From Candidatus Thiosymbion ectosymbiont of Robbea hypermnestra (GTDB lineage Bacteria; Pseudomonadota; Gammaproteobacteria; Chromatiales; Chromatiaceae), in assembly GCA_020443945.1 (NCBI GenBank), contig JAIZWN010000590.1, forward strand, positions 1-5,469: a DNA stretch of 5,469 nt, in the 5' to 3' direction. Position 1 is the first letter of the stretch; every line of letters starts with the position of its first letter. Shown piece by piece: positions 5,241 through 5,469 of this stretch. The notes below the pieces were generated by a model. That model had not been told where the DNA came from, did not search any database, and saw nothing but the letters and a program-made list of their open reading frames with translations. Both the position numbers and the translations under genes were made by a program.

Positions 5241-5270
5241 CACGAATGAACACCAATGGACACGAATATT
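5241..5270. repeat. Three degenerate tandem 10-mers (CACGAAT type)
   Basis: CACGAATGAA, CACCAATGGA and CACGAATATT follow one another without gaps, 15 nt after the permease stop. Each starts CAC(G/C)AAT. A related word, CACGAACCAC on the minus strand, occurs at 5431–5440. It resembles short intergenic repeats seen in many environmental proteobacterial assemblies; no function is apparent. Confidence 0.55.
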
Positions 5271-5316
5271 TTCATCGGCGCCGAACTCGATCGGTTTTTT
5301 AGCCGCAAAAGCCGTA

Positions 5317-5377
5317 GAATGGGGTCAGGTCTTGATCCGTGATCCTTGAAGGCACAGGTCAAGACCTGACCCCTTTC
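5317..5377. repeat. Inverted repeat, GGGGTCAGGTCTTGA arms
   Basis: GGGGTCAGGTCTTGA at 5321–5335 has an exact reverse complement at 5359–5373. Including the flanks (GAAT and its partner TTTC) the arms extend to 19 nt, 5317–5335 and 5359–5377, with one mismatch. The interior is 23 nt. No T-run follows on either side, so it is a poor intrinsic terminator, though it may still shield mRNA ends after the permease. I associate this arm sequence with palindromes near REP-associated tyrosine transposase genes (Y1_Tnp/RAYT), but no such gene is in the window. The perfect symmetry suggests either recent arrival or maintained pairing. Confidence 0.8.
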
Positions 5378-5469
5378 CCCGCAGGGACAACAAAGTTACG
5401 GCGCCACCGCTGACAGGTCGAGCCATTCTGCGTGGTTCGTGCTGTCTTCCAATCGTACAGGATTAACAG

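Noticed and set aside
5241..5270. CRISPR-like array
   Set aside because: The units are only 10 nt, contiguous and degenerate, with no spacers and no cas genes.
5317..5377. Rho-independent terminator for the permease
   Set aside because: The stem is strong but followed by TTTCCCC rather than a T-run, and the 23-nt loop is too long for a typical intrinsic terminator; classed as a dispersed inverted repeat.

Overview
The window looks like a high-GC gammaproteobacterial chromosome fragment. The evidence is the yraN–dolP pair and two Slp-type outer-membrane lipoproteins, which are typical of Gammaproteobacteria. The palindromic repeats and the Gfo/Idh/MocA subtype would fit an uncultured sulfur-oxidiser or Chromatiales-like lineage, but that placement is a guess. 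The sequence does not fix a genus.

Left half (167–2358, minus strand): a tight four-gene cluster reading leftward, yraN (PD-(D/E)XK-fold YraN/UPF0102 protein) > dolP (dual-BON outer-membrane lipoprotein) > slp paralog A > slp paralog B. The gaps are 33, 61 and 25 nt, so one transcript is likely. Three of the four products carry a lipobox, so the cluster is mainly an envelope lipoprotein operon. The E. coli neighbours lpoA (before yraN) and diaA (between yraN and dolP) are absent.

Middle (2359–3224): about 870 nt without an intact gene, between the leftward operon and a rightward gene. It holds a 71-nt imperfect palindrome, a weak promoter candidate for the yraN operon, and a decayed N-terminal fragment of an IS110-family transposase whose first catalytic Asp codon reads Asn. 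A G9 tract and an unassigned open frame follow the fragment.

Right half (3225–5226, plus strand): a complete Gfo/Idh/MocA-family NAD(P)-dependent oxidoreductase resembling the subtype found beside lpxA/lpxB, then a complete DppB/OppB-type ABC peptide-transporter permease. Neither gene has its usual partners here. The last ~240 nt are repeats: three degenerate 10-mers (CACGAAT type) and a perfect 15-bp inverted repeat (GGGGTCAGGTCTTGA) of a type I associate with REP/RAYT-like elements.

I see no convincing new multi-gene system. The items most worth checking are the IS110 scar with possible guide-RNA remains upstream, the near-identical leader segment shared by the 5' ends of yraN and dolP (ATG in one, ACG in the other), and the divergent Slp tandem.
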